A stretch of 64,000 nucleotides of DNA from contig JAPTHN010000002.1 of assembly GCA_026936325.1 (NCBI GenBank), positions 14,424,142 to 14,488,141 on the forward strand, read 5' to 3'. Origin of the DNA: Platynereis dumerilii (taxonomy: Eukaryota; Annelida; Polychaeta; Phyllodocida; Nereididae). Below the pieces are notes generated by a model that saw nothing but the letters and a program-made list of their open reading frames with translations, made no database searches and was not told the origin of the DNA. Position 1 is the stretch's first letter. Every line of letters starts with the position of its first letter. The translations under genes and the position numbers were made by a program. Below, piece after piece: positions 11,901-22,024 of this stretch.

Positions 11901-14723
11901 GGGCGCTCCCCAAATTACAACTCCCGGTGGATTTACAATATTGCAAACTTGGAGTACCGGCCGAGAGTCAGCAAGTCCCATGAAGATCTCTTAGAAGGTA
12001 GGCCTAAGAAAAACAGGGCGGTTAAGTTAACAAGTAGTAAAAGTTACCACCAAAATACAACTTATACTAACCACAAAGGTTACACAGAACAAGGACATCA
12101 GAATCAACTCTCGCATCAGAATCAACTCTCCAACAGCAGAAGTCAGGAATATGTTTCAAGGCGAAAAATATTGCGAACTCAGCAAAGTTTAGATGAGACA
12201 AACATTCTATGGGCGAAGCTGGAACACACGAAACATCATGATTACAGGGGTTCGAGTGTTCACCCTGCTTTTAAACTTGACCGAGGGTTAAAGATGAGAT
12301 CTCAAAGTGCTATCATTGGCAGGAAAAAGGGAGAACCAAGTAAAGACTTAACTAAAGTTGCAGAACGTCCAAGACCTAGAACGTCAGAAATGAAGAAGAA
12401 ACCCGTATTAGCGAGATCACGGTCTTGGTCTCCCTCGTCTAAACTCACTTCCTCATCCTGGTCAGACTCGGACTCCAGTGCTTCTCGAAAAATGGTCGTA
12501 CATCGGGTGCGGGATGGATATGTCAAGGACCTCTTCAGTAGTAGACAATCGGCACAGAACAGTGCAGACCCTGCCCGGTATAAGAGAGATCCAATCAATG
12601 TTTTTAACGCTCAGCAACAGCTCAAGGTAGTCCAAGCTCTCAATCACGGTCACAAGCAAATCGTCAAGCAGAAGTACTTCCCTGAATCTGAGGAGCCACA
12701 GTTAATAACAACAAAAAGTGACACTGCTATGGTGAAGAGAACTGCCAGGGTAGACAATTATGGCATACCAGCCACCTCAGCATGGCAATCAGGTAATACA
12801 GAGGACAGGTTCGTCCAACCGAAGACCACTCAACAAGCCCAGATTCAAAGGAGTTTTGATGTGATCGCTGACAAGAAACGAGTGATTCGATTGGAGAAGA
12901 CCCCTGTGGATGTTGGCCAAAAGCACCAGGTGGCAGTGCTTGTAAATATACCTCACATTCACAGGGATAACGGCAAAAGTTACCCTGACTCATCCAGGAG
13001 GACAGAACTAGTGAAAGCAGAACCAAAGGTGGCTCCCAAGGTGACTGTCATTGAGCAACCAACCAAAGCCAAACACTCAGTTCAATCTAGCACCAAGGAC
13101 AAAAGGCCAACAAAATCTCAGACCGAAAAGACAAGTAAGCATAGTAAGAGTTCAGAAATGTTGCATGCGAGCACACAAACAGACGTAGAATCCCAAGATG
13201 AAGTGGACAACCACAGGGTTAAGTATGCCAAGAAACACTTAAGGAATTTTGTGGTTGGACACAAAGCTTATAAAAACAAGCTCCATTTAAAAATAAAAAA
13301 GGACAATAAAGATACACCGCCAAACTTGCATGTAAGTGAAACTGTATCTGATGCTAAAGAAAGAAACTATCCAATCAAAAAAGTGGAATTTACAACCAAT
13401 CCCGAATGGAGGTCCCCTGCCATGTATGGTGTGAAACCAATCTTAAAGACTGATAAAAGTGGTCCTCACAGTCTGGTCGGGATTAAAAGTTCCGAATTGA
13501 GTGATACTGCTAGCTCTGACTGCTCTGATAATTCTAAGCATATTCATGTGAAGAAAAATGAACAGGAAGCCAGTTATGTGGTTGAACCGAAGAACAAAGA
13601 TATTCCAGATGCCTATATCAAAAAATTTGAGCAGGACTATGAGAAAACAAGGTTTCAGAATAAAGTGACAACTGAAATAGAAACTGAGAAAAAAATAGAA
13701 AAGAGTCCAAGCTCCAAAACGACTACAGCAGATACCGAGACTGCAAAGAAAGCTATAGCCAAAGAAGCAAAAGAAAACCTGAAAAGACAGTTGCAAAAAT
13801 TGCAAGAAGGTTTTGACAAGGCCAAGAAAGATGCAAGTCCCATGTCCAACAAGATGTCAGCTGCTGTCCCTGCCAAAATAGTTGCAGGCAAGGGAGAAAA
13901 AGATAAAGAAACAATTGTGGAAAAAGATACAGGAAAGGTCCCTGGCAAGGAAGACAGTGGCCCTGCCAAGGGGAAAATGGCTGCCAAGGTCACGTCTGCC
14001 AAAGGTGAAAGGTCAAGGACATCTAGAATAGCAGGTGTCACCACCGACAGTTCAGACCCAGACCTGTTAGACAAAAATAACTTGGAACAGACCAGGAAAG
14101 CAATGGAACCTCAGAAAGGGGAGAGAAGACAGAAAGCAAAGGAATTGCAAAAAGAAGAGGAGAGGAAAAAAGGGTTGGATTTGATAGAGCAGCAAAAAGA
14201 AGAGAAGAAAAGAAAAGAAAATGTCCAGAAGGAAGAGAAGAGAGTGAAAGGGCAAGAAATGCAAAAAGAAGAGAAGAGACAAAAGGTCAAAGATTTGCAT
14301 AAAACAACAGATCAACAAAAAGACGACAGGAGAGAAAAGGTGTCTCATTCTAACAATGTGTCCAATGATGGACAAAAAACTATGGGCACACAGCCATCAA
14401 GCAAACAAAAGCAGGTTGACAAAACTTGGGGAAATGGTTTGGAGAAAAGTTTAGCAAAAGCCTCCGAACAGCAACAGATTGCTGCTGTTATGCCTGGGGC
14501 AGACACGACGGCCAAACAGATGGCAAAGCAGACGGACCACAGAGCGTTGTTGGAGGAGGAACGACGGCAGATGAAACTGAGGAAGGAGAAAAGACAACAA
14601 CCCTTGAATTCCGTGTCCGCCACCAAAGCTTGGTACAAAATACACAAAATGGACAAGAAGCCAAAAAGCCCCAAGCCGCAACAACCTGCTGAGAAACCAA
14701 CAAGGACAAACATTGTCTTGTAA
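2885..14723 (+). CDS. Ubiquitin carboxyl-terminal hydrolase, USP31/USP43 type (3' part, long form)
   Basis: This is a cysteine protease of the USP family that removes ubiquitin from proteins. Exons are 2885-2988, 9121-9247, 10843-10977, 11120-11342 and 11776-14723; all junctions are GT/AG and phase-consistent, giving 1,178 residues here. The family call rests on [13 protein letters not shown], the zinc-finger-like [48 protein letters not shown] with the catalytic His, then AYCRN and WYVFDDSQV. These match the order I recall in human USP31 and USP43. The Cys box is not in the window, so the gene is cut by the left edge. After the catalytic domain comes a roughly 900-residue disordered Lys/Glu/Ser-rich tail. 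A shorter splice form is given separately. USP31 and USP43 cannot be told apart here. Confidence 0.85.
2989..3640. other. Intron with AT repeat
   Basis: An (AT)n/(ATATAAT)n tract occupies about 3,030-3,068. The rest shows nothing recognisable before the LINE piece. Confidence 0.5.
3640..5138 (+). mobile_element. 5'-truncated LINE 3' end (CR1/L2/Rex-like reverse transcriptase)
   Basis: The piece begins within the reverse transcriptase. [13 protein letters not shown] and the catalytic-box phrase YADDTALYT are readable at about 3,665-3,810, then one frame shift leads into a 273-codon open frame (3819-4640). That frame carries the C-terminal part: [38 protein letters not shown] and the terminal HNYNTRHA motif. 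An AT-rich 3' UTR follows, ending in a short tandem TTGAGTC tail near 5,125-5,138. It lies in the large USP intron in sense orientation. The same tail reappears at 36,861-36,924. CTTAGTC near both ends may be a target duplication, but this is weak. The copy is inactive. Confidence 0.85.
3819..4640 (+). pseudogene. LINE reverse transcriptase C-terminal fragment
   Basis: This is a 273-codon open stretch starting at a TTG rather than a true start. It contains the post-catalytic RT region and connection ([36 protein letters not shown]) and the conserved C-terminal end. The catalytic YADD lies just upstream in another frame. It is a truncated relic of a non-LTR retrotransposon, not a host gene. 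Confidence 0.85.
5139..6560. other. Intron, possible decayed repeat at 5,380-5,880
   Basis: Variants of one short word, TTRGACATCA or its complement TGATGTCTAA, recur near 5,390, 5,630, 5,685, 5,845 and 5,865. This recalls the word-array elements elsewhere in the window, but I found no matching terminal repeats. A (TTTATTTGTGTG) run lies at about 6,178-6,208. A 90-codon minus-strand open frame at 6,294-6,566 looks protein-like but matches nothing I know. Confidence 0.3.
6568..7032. repeat. Nested direct and inverted duplications
   Basis: A 35-bp unit beginning TTGAACTTGTGATGAATAAC is repeated in tandem at about 6,698-6,768. A block beginning AAAGTTGAAACCGGTATAT occurs at about 6,773-6,841 and again at 6,964-7,032. 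Between them is an inverted copy of the same block, giving a stem of about 26 bp around 6,795-6,855. A 65-bp block (6,886-6,950) recurs at 7,724-7,790. Three TTAGG units (6,568-6,586) sit at the left edge. Confidence 0.7.
7032..7172 (+). mobile_element. tRNA-derived SINE, family B, copy 1
   Basis: The copy contains AATCGCTAGGCCCGGGTTTTG, like a degenerate B-box region. It continues with GTTGGACAGCAGAACTCAATC and ATTGCTGTGTCCTCCTGTCC. The same sequence of blocks is found in opposite orientation at 58,314-58,521 and in part at 31,855-31,989. It abuts the duplicated block that ends at 7,032. Confidence 0.55.
7724..7790. repeat. Second copy of the 6,886-6,950 block
   Basis: It begins GACAGAGTGGATATCTATT and runs almost unchanged through AATGAATATCATT. 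The two copies are about 840 bp apart in direct orientation, with family-B SINE sequence between them. Confidence 0.75.
7791..9120. other. Intron, nothing recognised
   Basis: There are three short tandem copies of ACCCGTTGCYA near 7,938-7,972. No exon or delimitable transposon is otherwise seen. The open frame across 8,741-9,283 is real coding sequence only from 9,121 to 9,247. Confidence 0.4.
9121..9247 (+). CDS. USP exon encoding [13 protein letters not shown]
   Basis: Acceptor ctaatttgcag and donor AAAAG/GTAATG bound the exon. It encodes [18 protein letters not shown] followed by the conserved USP phrase [13 protein letters not shown]. Entry phase 2 fits the upstream exon and exit phase is 0. 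In USP31/43 this segment precedes the CPxC zinc-finger-like pair. Confidence 0.85.
9248..10842. other. Intron with a possible retrocopied fragment
   Basis: A minus-strand open stretch at 9,672-9,905 reads [20 protein letters not shown] and onward, with a leucine-rich-repeat-like rhythm. A minus-strand AATAAA lies near 9,512, so a retrocopied gene end is conceivable. I do not recognise the parent. The rest is ordinary AT-rich intron. Confidence 0.25.
10843..10977 (+). CDS. USP exon, zinc-finger-like CPxC and LKRF motif
   Basis: Forty-five codons in phase 0 at both ends. It encodes [20 protein letters not shown] and then [18 protein letters not shown]. The CPxC pair belongs to the zinc-ribbon-like finger insertion of USPs, and HLKRF is the core strand of the catalytic domain. 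Acceptor is tgtttcag; donor is GAG/GTAGCC. Confidence 0.9.
11120..11342 (+). CDS. USP exon with the catalytic His box
   Basis: Seventy-four codons plus one base, from [20 protein letters not shown] to [19 protein letters not shown]. The His of GGHYT is the expected general base of the USP catalytic triad. Acceptor is ctcttgcag; donor is ACACAG/GTACAC. Phase 1 joins to the next exon as GCC (Ala of AYCRN). Confidence 0.92.
11776..14723 (+). CDS. USP last exon of the long form (catalytic end plus K/E-rich tail)
   Basis: It starts after acceptor cttccag with AYCRN and WYVFDDSQV, the box that holds the third catalytic residue, and finishes the domain at [11 protein letters not shown]. The frame then stays open for about 900 more codons to TAA at 14,721-14,723. 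That tail is rich in Lys, Ser, Glu and Gln, with a basic-acidic helix (repeated QKEEKR, about 14,120-14,300) likely to form a coiled coil. Such a long open run in AT-rich DNA argues for coding use. A consensus-like donor sits at 11,998 (GAAG/GTAGGC), so the tail could also be a retained intron. The protein ends TNIVL. Confidence 0.8.
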
Positions 14724-15219
14724 ACCTCTTGACTCTCTCAGGCATGTCCAGAAATCCATGGATGTGTAACTAAAGCATTACCATTTACTAATCAATTCTT
14801 AAAAATTTCTTGTACATAAATGTGACATATTTATTTATCATAAATTATTTCATATCAATGATTGTACAGAGATGGTTGAACACTTTCAGTACATGTTGTA
14901 ACAATAGTTGTACAAAGACATGATGCATATTATGGTATATTTCAATGCCTAAATTTTCATTTTCAATTAAACTCAGTTGCATATTGCATAAATTTTATCT
15001 AAAGAGCACTGCATGTAAAGGATATCACACATTCACATCACACACACTGGTTGGGCTTCATGCAGTAAAGTCGCTGGTGCATTAATTGGTTACTTTAAAT
15101 GAGTTACTTTAACTTACTTATTAATTTGTTCTTGAGTGCACTCCTGTATTAAAAATGTAGATGAAGCGAGCAGAATTCACGAGCATGAGGCATGATGCAT
15201 GTTGCTGTTTGCTTTTCAG
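14724..15219 (+). other. 3' UTR of the long form / intron of the short form
   Basis: It contains an ATTAAA near 14,966 that could serve polyadenylation of the long transcript. Nothing else is recognised. Confidence 0.45.
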
Positions 15220-16058
15220 ATGAAGGGATGTTTGAGGAAGAGGGAGAAGAGGAGGAGCAGGAAGAGGAGAAGGAGTCCAACTTCCAAAGAAGAGTCCCCG
15301 CTTACGCCACAGTCCACACGACCAGCAGCAGCAGTAACAACAAAGGGCTGACCTCCAGTGACGACTCCAGCCAGCACAGTTCACCCGTTAGAATCCCATC
15401 CAGCCAAAGCAGTGGTCTGATAGTGAGCCACTCCACGCCCCAGCACAACCCTTCCCCAGTTAGCAATAACCGCTCGCCCCACGCACACCACCACCCTCCC
15501 GTGACGAACGGCAGCACTGCCAGCACCCCCGATAGCCCCCGCCACGGATCCTTACTTACCCGCAGTGCAACCCCCACCAACATTCCCCTGCCTCCCCCCG
15601 TCGGACACAAACTGCCCTCCCCAGTCCCCGTAAAGATGGGCGAGAGAGGCCTATTGACTCGCAGCAGCAGCATGACCGCTCGCTCTCCCTCCTCTCTCGG
15701 AACACACAAGACTCTCGGCCACAAACCTGCCCAGCGTCCCACCATGATGTCCCCTCCAATGGGAGGCCATTCCAGCAAGCACAGGGGCGTTATATCGCCC
15801 TCGGCCGCCAGCAACCGCAAGTTGCACGGACTGAGTCGCAGCAATTCCACTGCTGGCTCCTCCTCCGCATCGCCTTCCACCACCATGGCCTGCCAGTTTG
15901 TGCGCCCCTCTGCTATCACCAACAACTCCCACAGCTCCCACCCCAACACGCCCAACTCCAACCTGCCCCGGCACGGCCCCATGACACGGTCAAGCAGCAT
16001 GTCCTCAACGTGCACCACCTGGTCCAACACGTACTGCATGAAGGAGTCTTGCGTCTGA
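15220..16058 (+). CDS. Alternative USP 3' exon, Ser/Pro-rich tail
   Basis: Acceptor ttgcttttcag and entry phase 1 match a donor after 11,997: G joined to AT gives Asp (LLED/EGMFEEEG). The exon encodes an acidic start, then about 260 Ser/Pro/His-rich residues with three similar phrases (SLLTRSATPT, GLLTRSSSMT, GPMTRSSSMS). It stops at TGA 16,056-16,058 after MKESCV, which fits a class I PDZ ligand (S-x-V). The spliced form would be 549 residues within the window. GC content is clearly higher than the surroundings, as expected for coding DNA. Splicing out of the far end of the long exon near 14,718 would be out of phase, so the two tails appear to be alternatives. Confidence 0.72.
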
Positions 16059-18600
16059 TCTTGCGTCTTGATCTTGCGTCTGACCCGTGTCTGAGTCTGT
16101 TTGACTTGACATCCCATTTACATCCGATCAAGAGTGGTCCGGCGACACCGATCTGCCACCACTCGCCTCTCAAAGCCAAAGCATTCATCTTCCCACTCTG
16201 CATTTGCAAGCATGGATTCAATTCTGCTTCAAGAATTGTTCTCTTCTGTTTTTAAAGCAGTTTATACCACCACCTGGTTTACAGTATGGCACAATGGCAT
16301 TCACTGCATTTCGTTTATCACCACCAAATATTACTTTTGAGAAATGGCAATTTTTGCAGTGTGACAAAGCGTTCATATTTTTCCAGATCATTGATATAAC
16401 TTGTAAGCCAGAGTAATTAGAAAGAAGACACTGGTGTAAAAGATAGTTTTGAGTATGACTGGATCAAAATCATTGACAAAATGCAACTACAGTGTGTTAC
16501 GTCGTGTTAACATAGAAATAGGTTTTATCAAAGGTATTAATTCTTTGAAAAAAAAAATTAAAAATGAAATTGCTCCATCTGATGACTTTGAAGTTGCAAT
16601 ATAACAAAGAATTAAAAAGTATTTTGACTTTTTTCTAGGTTAGTGTTCAGTGTTATTTTGGTGTTTTTGAGCACAAGTGCAGATGTACGTATGACACATG
16701 GTACCTTCGGTTCCAAATGTTTCAATTGTGTTGTGAAATGGCTTGGTATTTATCTTGTACATACTTGTTAATTACCAAACCTCTTGCCAGTAAATTCGAT
16801 TAATATATTTAACAGATTTTAATGCAATTAGAGTTGTTTGCAGCTGGTCTGAATTTAGTCATAGTAGATTATTTTGTTATTTATTTAAATGTCGCATTGC
16901 ACAGGTTTGCACAGGTTGTACTGTGTTGGCTGATCCAGCACCAAGGGTACTAACCCCGTTATTCCAGAAGATTGTAATTGAAGGTTTCTTTTATGTATGT
17001 CATGAATACTGCTGTGTGATTCTGTTGATGAACTAATCTTCCAAACATTGATGTTCATTCGTTACTGTCCAGAGATGTACTTATTGTTACACTGTGTTGC
17101 CATGGTTACTATTAAATTTCATTACGTATTAATTTAGTGTATTTTGACTAATTATAGTTGGCTTGGACCATAGATTTGCGTAATTAGTTTGTAATTATTT
17201 ATTTACAAATGTGGGTACTGAAGTATTTGTATGAGCGAGTTAGAGCATACTGATAATTTTTCAGATATCTAAATTACTTGCCTTTGAACCTTCATTTTTG
17301 GTTTTTGACTGGTTGTTCTTAGAAGAATCACAGGTACAAATTTTTTTCATGAATTAATACATTACATCATGTGAGCCAAAGTATTGTTTACACAGAAATC
17401 AAAAATTTGCTTTATAAGTTTGTAAGATGGTTCTTGTTCTTAAAACTTAATTTGTAAGGGCATTACTAAATAATGAAAGGTTGCTAAATATTTGTATGGT
17501 ACTGATGCCCACATATTTTCGCTAAGTTCATAGAACTTTCTTTGAAGTTTGGTAGATAAAATCTAATGAACTGTTGAATTATTGGTAGTTTGAAATTCTG
17601 TGCTTTCTAATGGTGCACAATTTTGGGGTGTCGTTTAAAAAGTTAGAGTATCTTGGGTTATGTTGCAAGTACAATAAGAGTATAAGAGTATGAAAACTGC
17701 AAGTTGGTAGGGAAATGACTATAAATGTGGGGAAGGGGACGTTACATGGCTATATTAAAACAAGTGCTTTGGTAGATAGATTTATTACATTGTTAGTCCG
17801 CTAGGTGTCTTTCAACCCGGATCACAAAGCTATAAATAGACCCTTGAGAGAGGACAGGTTTCCTGTAGAGGATTGCACTCTGTCCTAGGATGGTTGTTGC
17901 CGTTTATCTTGATTGTTACTTGTTTATCTCGACCTTAGTACCTTGCCTTCAGTGAGTTAAGTGAATTTTAGAAACTGTTTTTCTCATGTTAGTTGCGACT
18001 GACATATCAATGACGTTTGTTGCGTTAAACCAAAGTTAAGAGATGTGATACCTCCACGCCATGAATGTGTACAGTGAGAAGTTAAGAAAGTGTGATTGGC
18101 TGTTGAATCTTGACTGACTACAGTTGAAATAGGGGCTGCCAGTTTGCTGTTACAGAGCCAAACCAATGAAGAAGCAATGGGGTTTTGATAAATGGATCTC
18201 GCTACCATTTCAATAATCAGTATTACTAAAATCTTGAAGATTGGAACCGTTTATCTTAAATTGGCCTTAATTGAGGCTTAAACATTTGTCAATCATGCAT
18301 GAGTCTGCTCTCGAGTTCATGGAAAGAACCCCCAAGCGAGTGCTGTAAGACCAAAAATGCTGAGGGGTTTGTAGAAGTTTCTTCGCCGAAGACAGGACTG
18401 CTAACATCTTCTTTATTATTTTATTAAAGGAGGATTATTCAAAGATTTATCAAAAAATTTTCAATCTCTGGAACTTTTGAACTTCATTTTAGTAATGTTG
18501 GATTCCATAAGACTTTTTTTTAAGTGTTTCTGCTGTTCACTTGTGAAGCAAGATACGAAGAATACCCCATGAAACTTTTTTGGCTCTTATATTCAAACCC
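16059..18600 (+). other. Probable 3' UTR of the short USP form, no gene
   Basis: The sequence is AT-rich without recognisable genes or elements. It contains many stops in all frames. A long 3' UTR running to the AATAAA at 20,536 is possible but unproven. Confidence 0.4.
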
Positions 18601-18608
18601 AATATATA

Positions 18609-19491
18609 CAGTGTTGTGCTAGTTACTCAGTCATAGTAACTACTTACATATTACATATTACTTTTAAAAAATGTAATATGATCCGTTACATATTACTTTG
18701 AAAATTGATAAAAAGTAATAATATTACATATTATATATTACTTATTACATTGGTTTATTTCTTCGCATTGTGTTTGTAATATAGGCCAAATGATGAGAAC
18801 AGACCCCAGTAGGCTACATTGATGTAATAACACCTTAGAAAGTTGGAAATTAGAGTCCCCTGCACAAAATAATCACTTCAGCAAAGATTCTCTGGGTGAA
18901 AATACTAGGCCTGGTTATAGAACAACCACACATTAGACTGACACTTGGATCTCTTTGTTGTTAGTATTTTAAATTCCGTAGTGTGACTCTATTTTACCTC
19001 CCTCCTCTAACTCCCCACCTACCTCCCTTCATGCTCCCTGGTATGCAATAGGCCTATATCATTTGATTTTTATAGATGGAGCCACCAGTAGTGCAATCAG
19101 CATGATAAACTGAGGGCAGCAGCCCACTTCACTCTAACTATGTTATTACTATCTTTTCTCCTGAATATTATATTCATATTAAAATGAACACATAGTCTGT
19201 GGCTTGAGAGTGTCAACTACTTCAACAAAGAGCAAATATCAACAAATATCAGATAGAAGCAGTGAACTGAAAAATGGACTCATTATGACTGCAAATTAAC
19301 ATGTGGAATATCCATAAATAAGCTTTTGACAGGGCAATGAAGTAACGGAAAAGTAACGAAGGTAAACCATGCAAGTAACTGTAATAACAATACTTTCACT
19401 TTTCATGTAACGCGTTATATTACCTCGTTACCCACTTATGTAATAATATTACGTAACGTAATCCGTTACTAACGCGTTAGTCGCATCACTG
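18609..19491. mobile_element. Non-autonomous hAT element with perfect 8-bp target duplication
   Basis: The element begins CAGTGTTGTGCTAGTTACTC and ends with the complement of CAGTGATGCGACTAACGCG. It is flanked by AATATATA at 18,601-18,608 and again at 19,492-19,499. CAGTG ends with an 8-bp duplication are diagnostic of hAT. Many GTTAC/GTAAC words (GTAACGCGTTA, GTTACATATTAC) cluster near both ends, like subterminal transposase-binding repeats. No transposase frame remains. It lies downstream of the USP coding region. Confidence 0.85.
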
Positions 19492-19499
19492 AATATATA

Positions 19500-20755
19500 T
19501 ACATTTTGGTTCTGTAACAGTAAACTGCACAATTGTGGTTGTAAACTTGTTGATTATGGATGATCTTACCAGATTTTTGTAAGTGCTTAGAAATTGCACA
19601 CTGCTTTAATTGTCAGTTATTATAATAGATTCATAATAGATATAAAAGATGTTTTAAGCACTGCAAATTCCCCTCCAAGTTCGCTTAGCTTCCTGCTGAC
19701 CTGGTGTGTGTAGCGATGACACTACAATAGTTTAAGCAGAAGTGTGTTAATAAAAATGTCCTTGTGTGCGTTTGCCAGTCTTTTCAAGGTGTAGGGTAAT
19801 CCTGTACATAGCTTGACAATCTATTGATGACTGTTACATAAGGTTGTTACCTAACATTGAAGTACAATCTAAAAGTTAAGGTGCCTGTTACACCGTGGTA
19901 CACGACATATCATTTATATACATGAATACGACTATGGGTTTAGGTTTATCTCTTTAATGTATTTTGTTGTTTAATCAAATTATTTTCATTTCATATTTTT
20001 CCATTTACATTGATTTCCACTGATCTTGTGTATATAATTTTATTGTAAATATAAGTTGGGCGTAATGCAATTATCTGACTATTATTTCATTTTCTCAAAT
20101 GAATTATTGTAATTAATTTGTAATTTGTTTATATCATGCATATATATTTCCATGGCCTTAGGACCAGGTGATGTGAAGATCATTTGTTCGTTGCTTCACA
20201 TGTGTGTGAAAGTATGATTTAACATGCAATTTTTTTTCACGTAAAAAGCTATATATTATCAGAATGTGATTCTTGATATGATGTTACAAGTATGTTGCCT
20301 GTTATAGTAGTATTACAGATGACACGTTAATTAGCACCAATTAGTGCTTTGTGAGCCACTCTTTACGTTTTACAATCACTTTTCAGTAAGATGCAATTTT
20401 GTCATACAGCTACAGCTAGGTCCGTAAACACAGTTTGCATTACTTGAAAGTTCTACCTTCATCTAGATTCCGTAATTAAGTTACTTTAATAATTATTATC
20501 TATATGCTTGACAGAATGTTACTGATGAAATGGATAATAAAGTTTCTACTATTGAAAATAATAATTAGTGTCTTGTAAGTTTAATTGTGCATTTTAAGAT
20601 GTTTTCCAATATAAACGTATACATGTATTAACTGCAGGCTACTTAAGTATTTATAGGAGTCCCAAAAAAAGAATCGGAACCTTCAAAATATTCTTCATGG
20701 ATGTAATTTTTATCAAAGGGAAACGCTGATTCCCAATTGACTTTTAATAAAGTGA
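19500..20755 (+). other. Downstream DNA of the USP gene with candidate poly(A) signal
   Basis: AATAAA at 20,536-20,541 is the best candidate end for a long USP transcript; another AATAAA lies near 19,750. No gene is seen. Confidence 0.4.
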
Positions 20756-21000
20756 AGGCAGCTGGATGACTGAGTGGTTACAGTCCAGGCCTGTTTTGCT
20801 GAAGGTCTTTGCCTGCATGGGTTCAAACCCTGGGCAGACAACCAAATAATATTTTGAGTGGACCTTCATGAGCAAAATCCCAGCTGGATGTTGTGTTGAT
20901 GAGACGTTGAATTTGTGCAACCTTGTGCGTTTGCTGAGAAAGTAAAAGATTCCTTTCACAGAGTAATTTGCAACACCTTGATGACTGGCTATATCAATCC
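20756..21000 (+). mobile_element. tRNA-derived SINE, family A, copy 2
   Basis: The copy opens GGCAGCTGGATGACTGAGTG (tRNA-like A box) and has GGGTTCAAACCC, a good B box, about 55 bp on. The body (AGCAAAATCCCAGCTGGATG, GATGAGACGTTGAA, AAAAGATTCC) matches copy 1 at 420-660. It occupies the short gap between the two convergent genes. Its 3' end is not sharply defined. Confidence 0.7.
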
Positions 21001-21311
21001 ATCCCTATGTTTTAGTACTCGTCATACAGCATTTTCAATCTTGCTTCCTGACTTGAGGCATACATTTCACATAATTTTATATATCTGATAAGACTCTCTC
21101 AATGAGTCATGTAAGGAGTCTAAGGATTTTATTTTGCTTAAATAACGCGTCATTGACAAACTTTTACCGTCATCACTTGAGAACAATGAAAATCGGTTAA
21201 ATTGAAAGACCAGTTAGGCCTTCTTTTCACTTCAATTTAAAACAAATGAAAGACATTTGAATAAAAGTATTAAGGACTAATGTCAAAAACAAGTTTTGGA
21301 AACAATTTCAA

Positions 21312-21360
21312 TTTATTGTACATGTACATAATTTTTTATGATCACAGTCTGGCTTTTATT
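21312..21360 (-). other. Candidate poly(A) signals of the QRICH2-like gene
   Basis: AATAAA on the minus strand occurs at 21,355-21,360 and 21,312-21,317. They lie 355-405 bp past the stop codon, a normal 3' UTR length. Confidence 0.5.
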
Positions 21361-21714
21361 TGAACCAACAACAAATACATAAATAATGCAGTGATAACAA
21401 AATAATTGGTAAACGTCTATCTAAAATACGTTTAGCATATAAATCCATTACCATGGTAAATGCAATTTAACTAAGAATAAATAACTAAATGAAAACATAA
21501 AATGCCAACAAATAACAATTAAATAACAAAGCAATGTTTAATTGATATTAATTCTGAATTACCCAAAAGGAATAACATTTAACAAAAAGTGAATAAATCT
21601 AACCAAAGAAATATTATAGGCCTAACAGAACATTATGGGTCAAACATCAGGTAAAATGATGAAACTTAAACTCTGAAACAGCGTGATAATTGTTGAGATT
21701 ACCGTTTATGGAAA

Positions 21715-22024
21715 CTAATCACCCGAGGGCTCGGGGGAGCCTTGGGGAGGGGGGTTGTTCTCGAGACCTGTGGGAACTTGAGTCATTGATGCTTTTTGGG
21801 CGGATAAAGGTCTTTTTGCGGAGGATGCGGGTCTTGAATTATTATGGGCAGAACCAGGTCGAGGGGAGCGGGATTGTGTGCTAGAGGGCCTGACGGCTGC
21901 TTGGCTGGGAGGCCTGGCTGTGGGTGCCCCCTGGTGGTTTGTGCCAGGAATATTTGGAAGACGAGCGGAATCTATCCGCCCTTTGTAAACATGGCCGTCT
22001 GCTCCTTGGATGTCCATCTCATCC
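21715..22024 (-). CDS. QRICH2-like exon 18, C-terminus (residues 1027-1129)
   Basis: It encodes DEMDIQGADGHVYKGRIDSA, matching the conserved C-terminal QRICH2 motif. A Ser/Pro/Arg-rich disordered tail follows, ending EPSGD and a TGA stop. Confidence 0.9.

Noticed and set aside
13443-14759. Several hydrophobic minus-strand open frames
   Set aside because: Antisense shadows of the Lys/Glu-rich USP tail, whose complement naturally reads as Phe/Leu/Ser.
15302-16117. 271-codon minus-strand open frame
   Set aside because: Antisense shadow of the GC-rich Ser/Pro exon of the USP gene.
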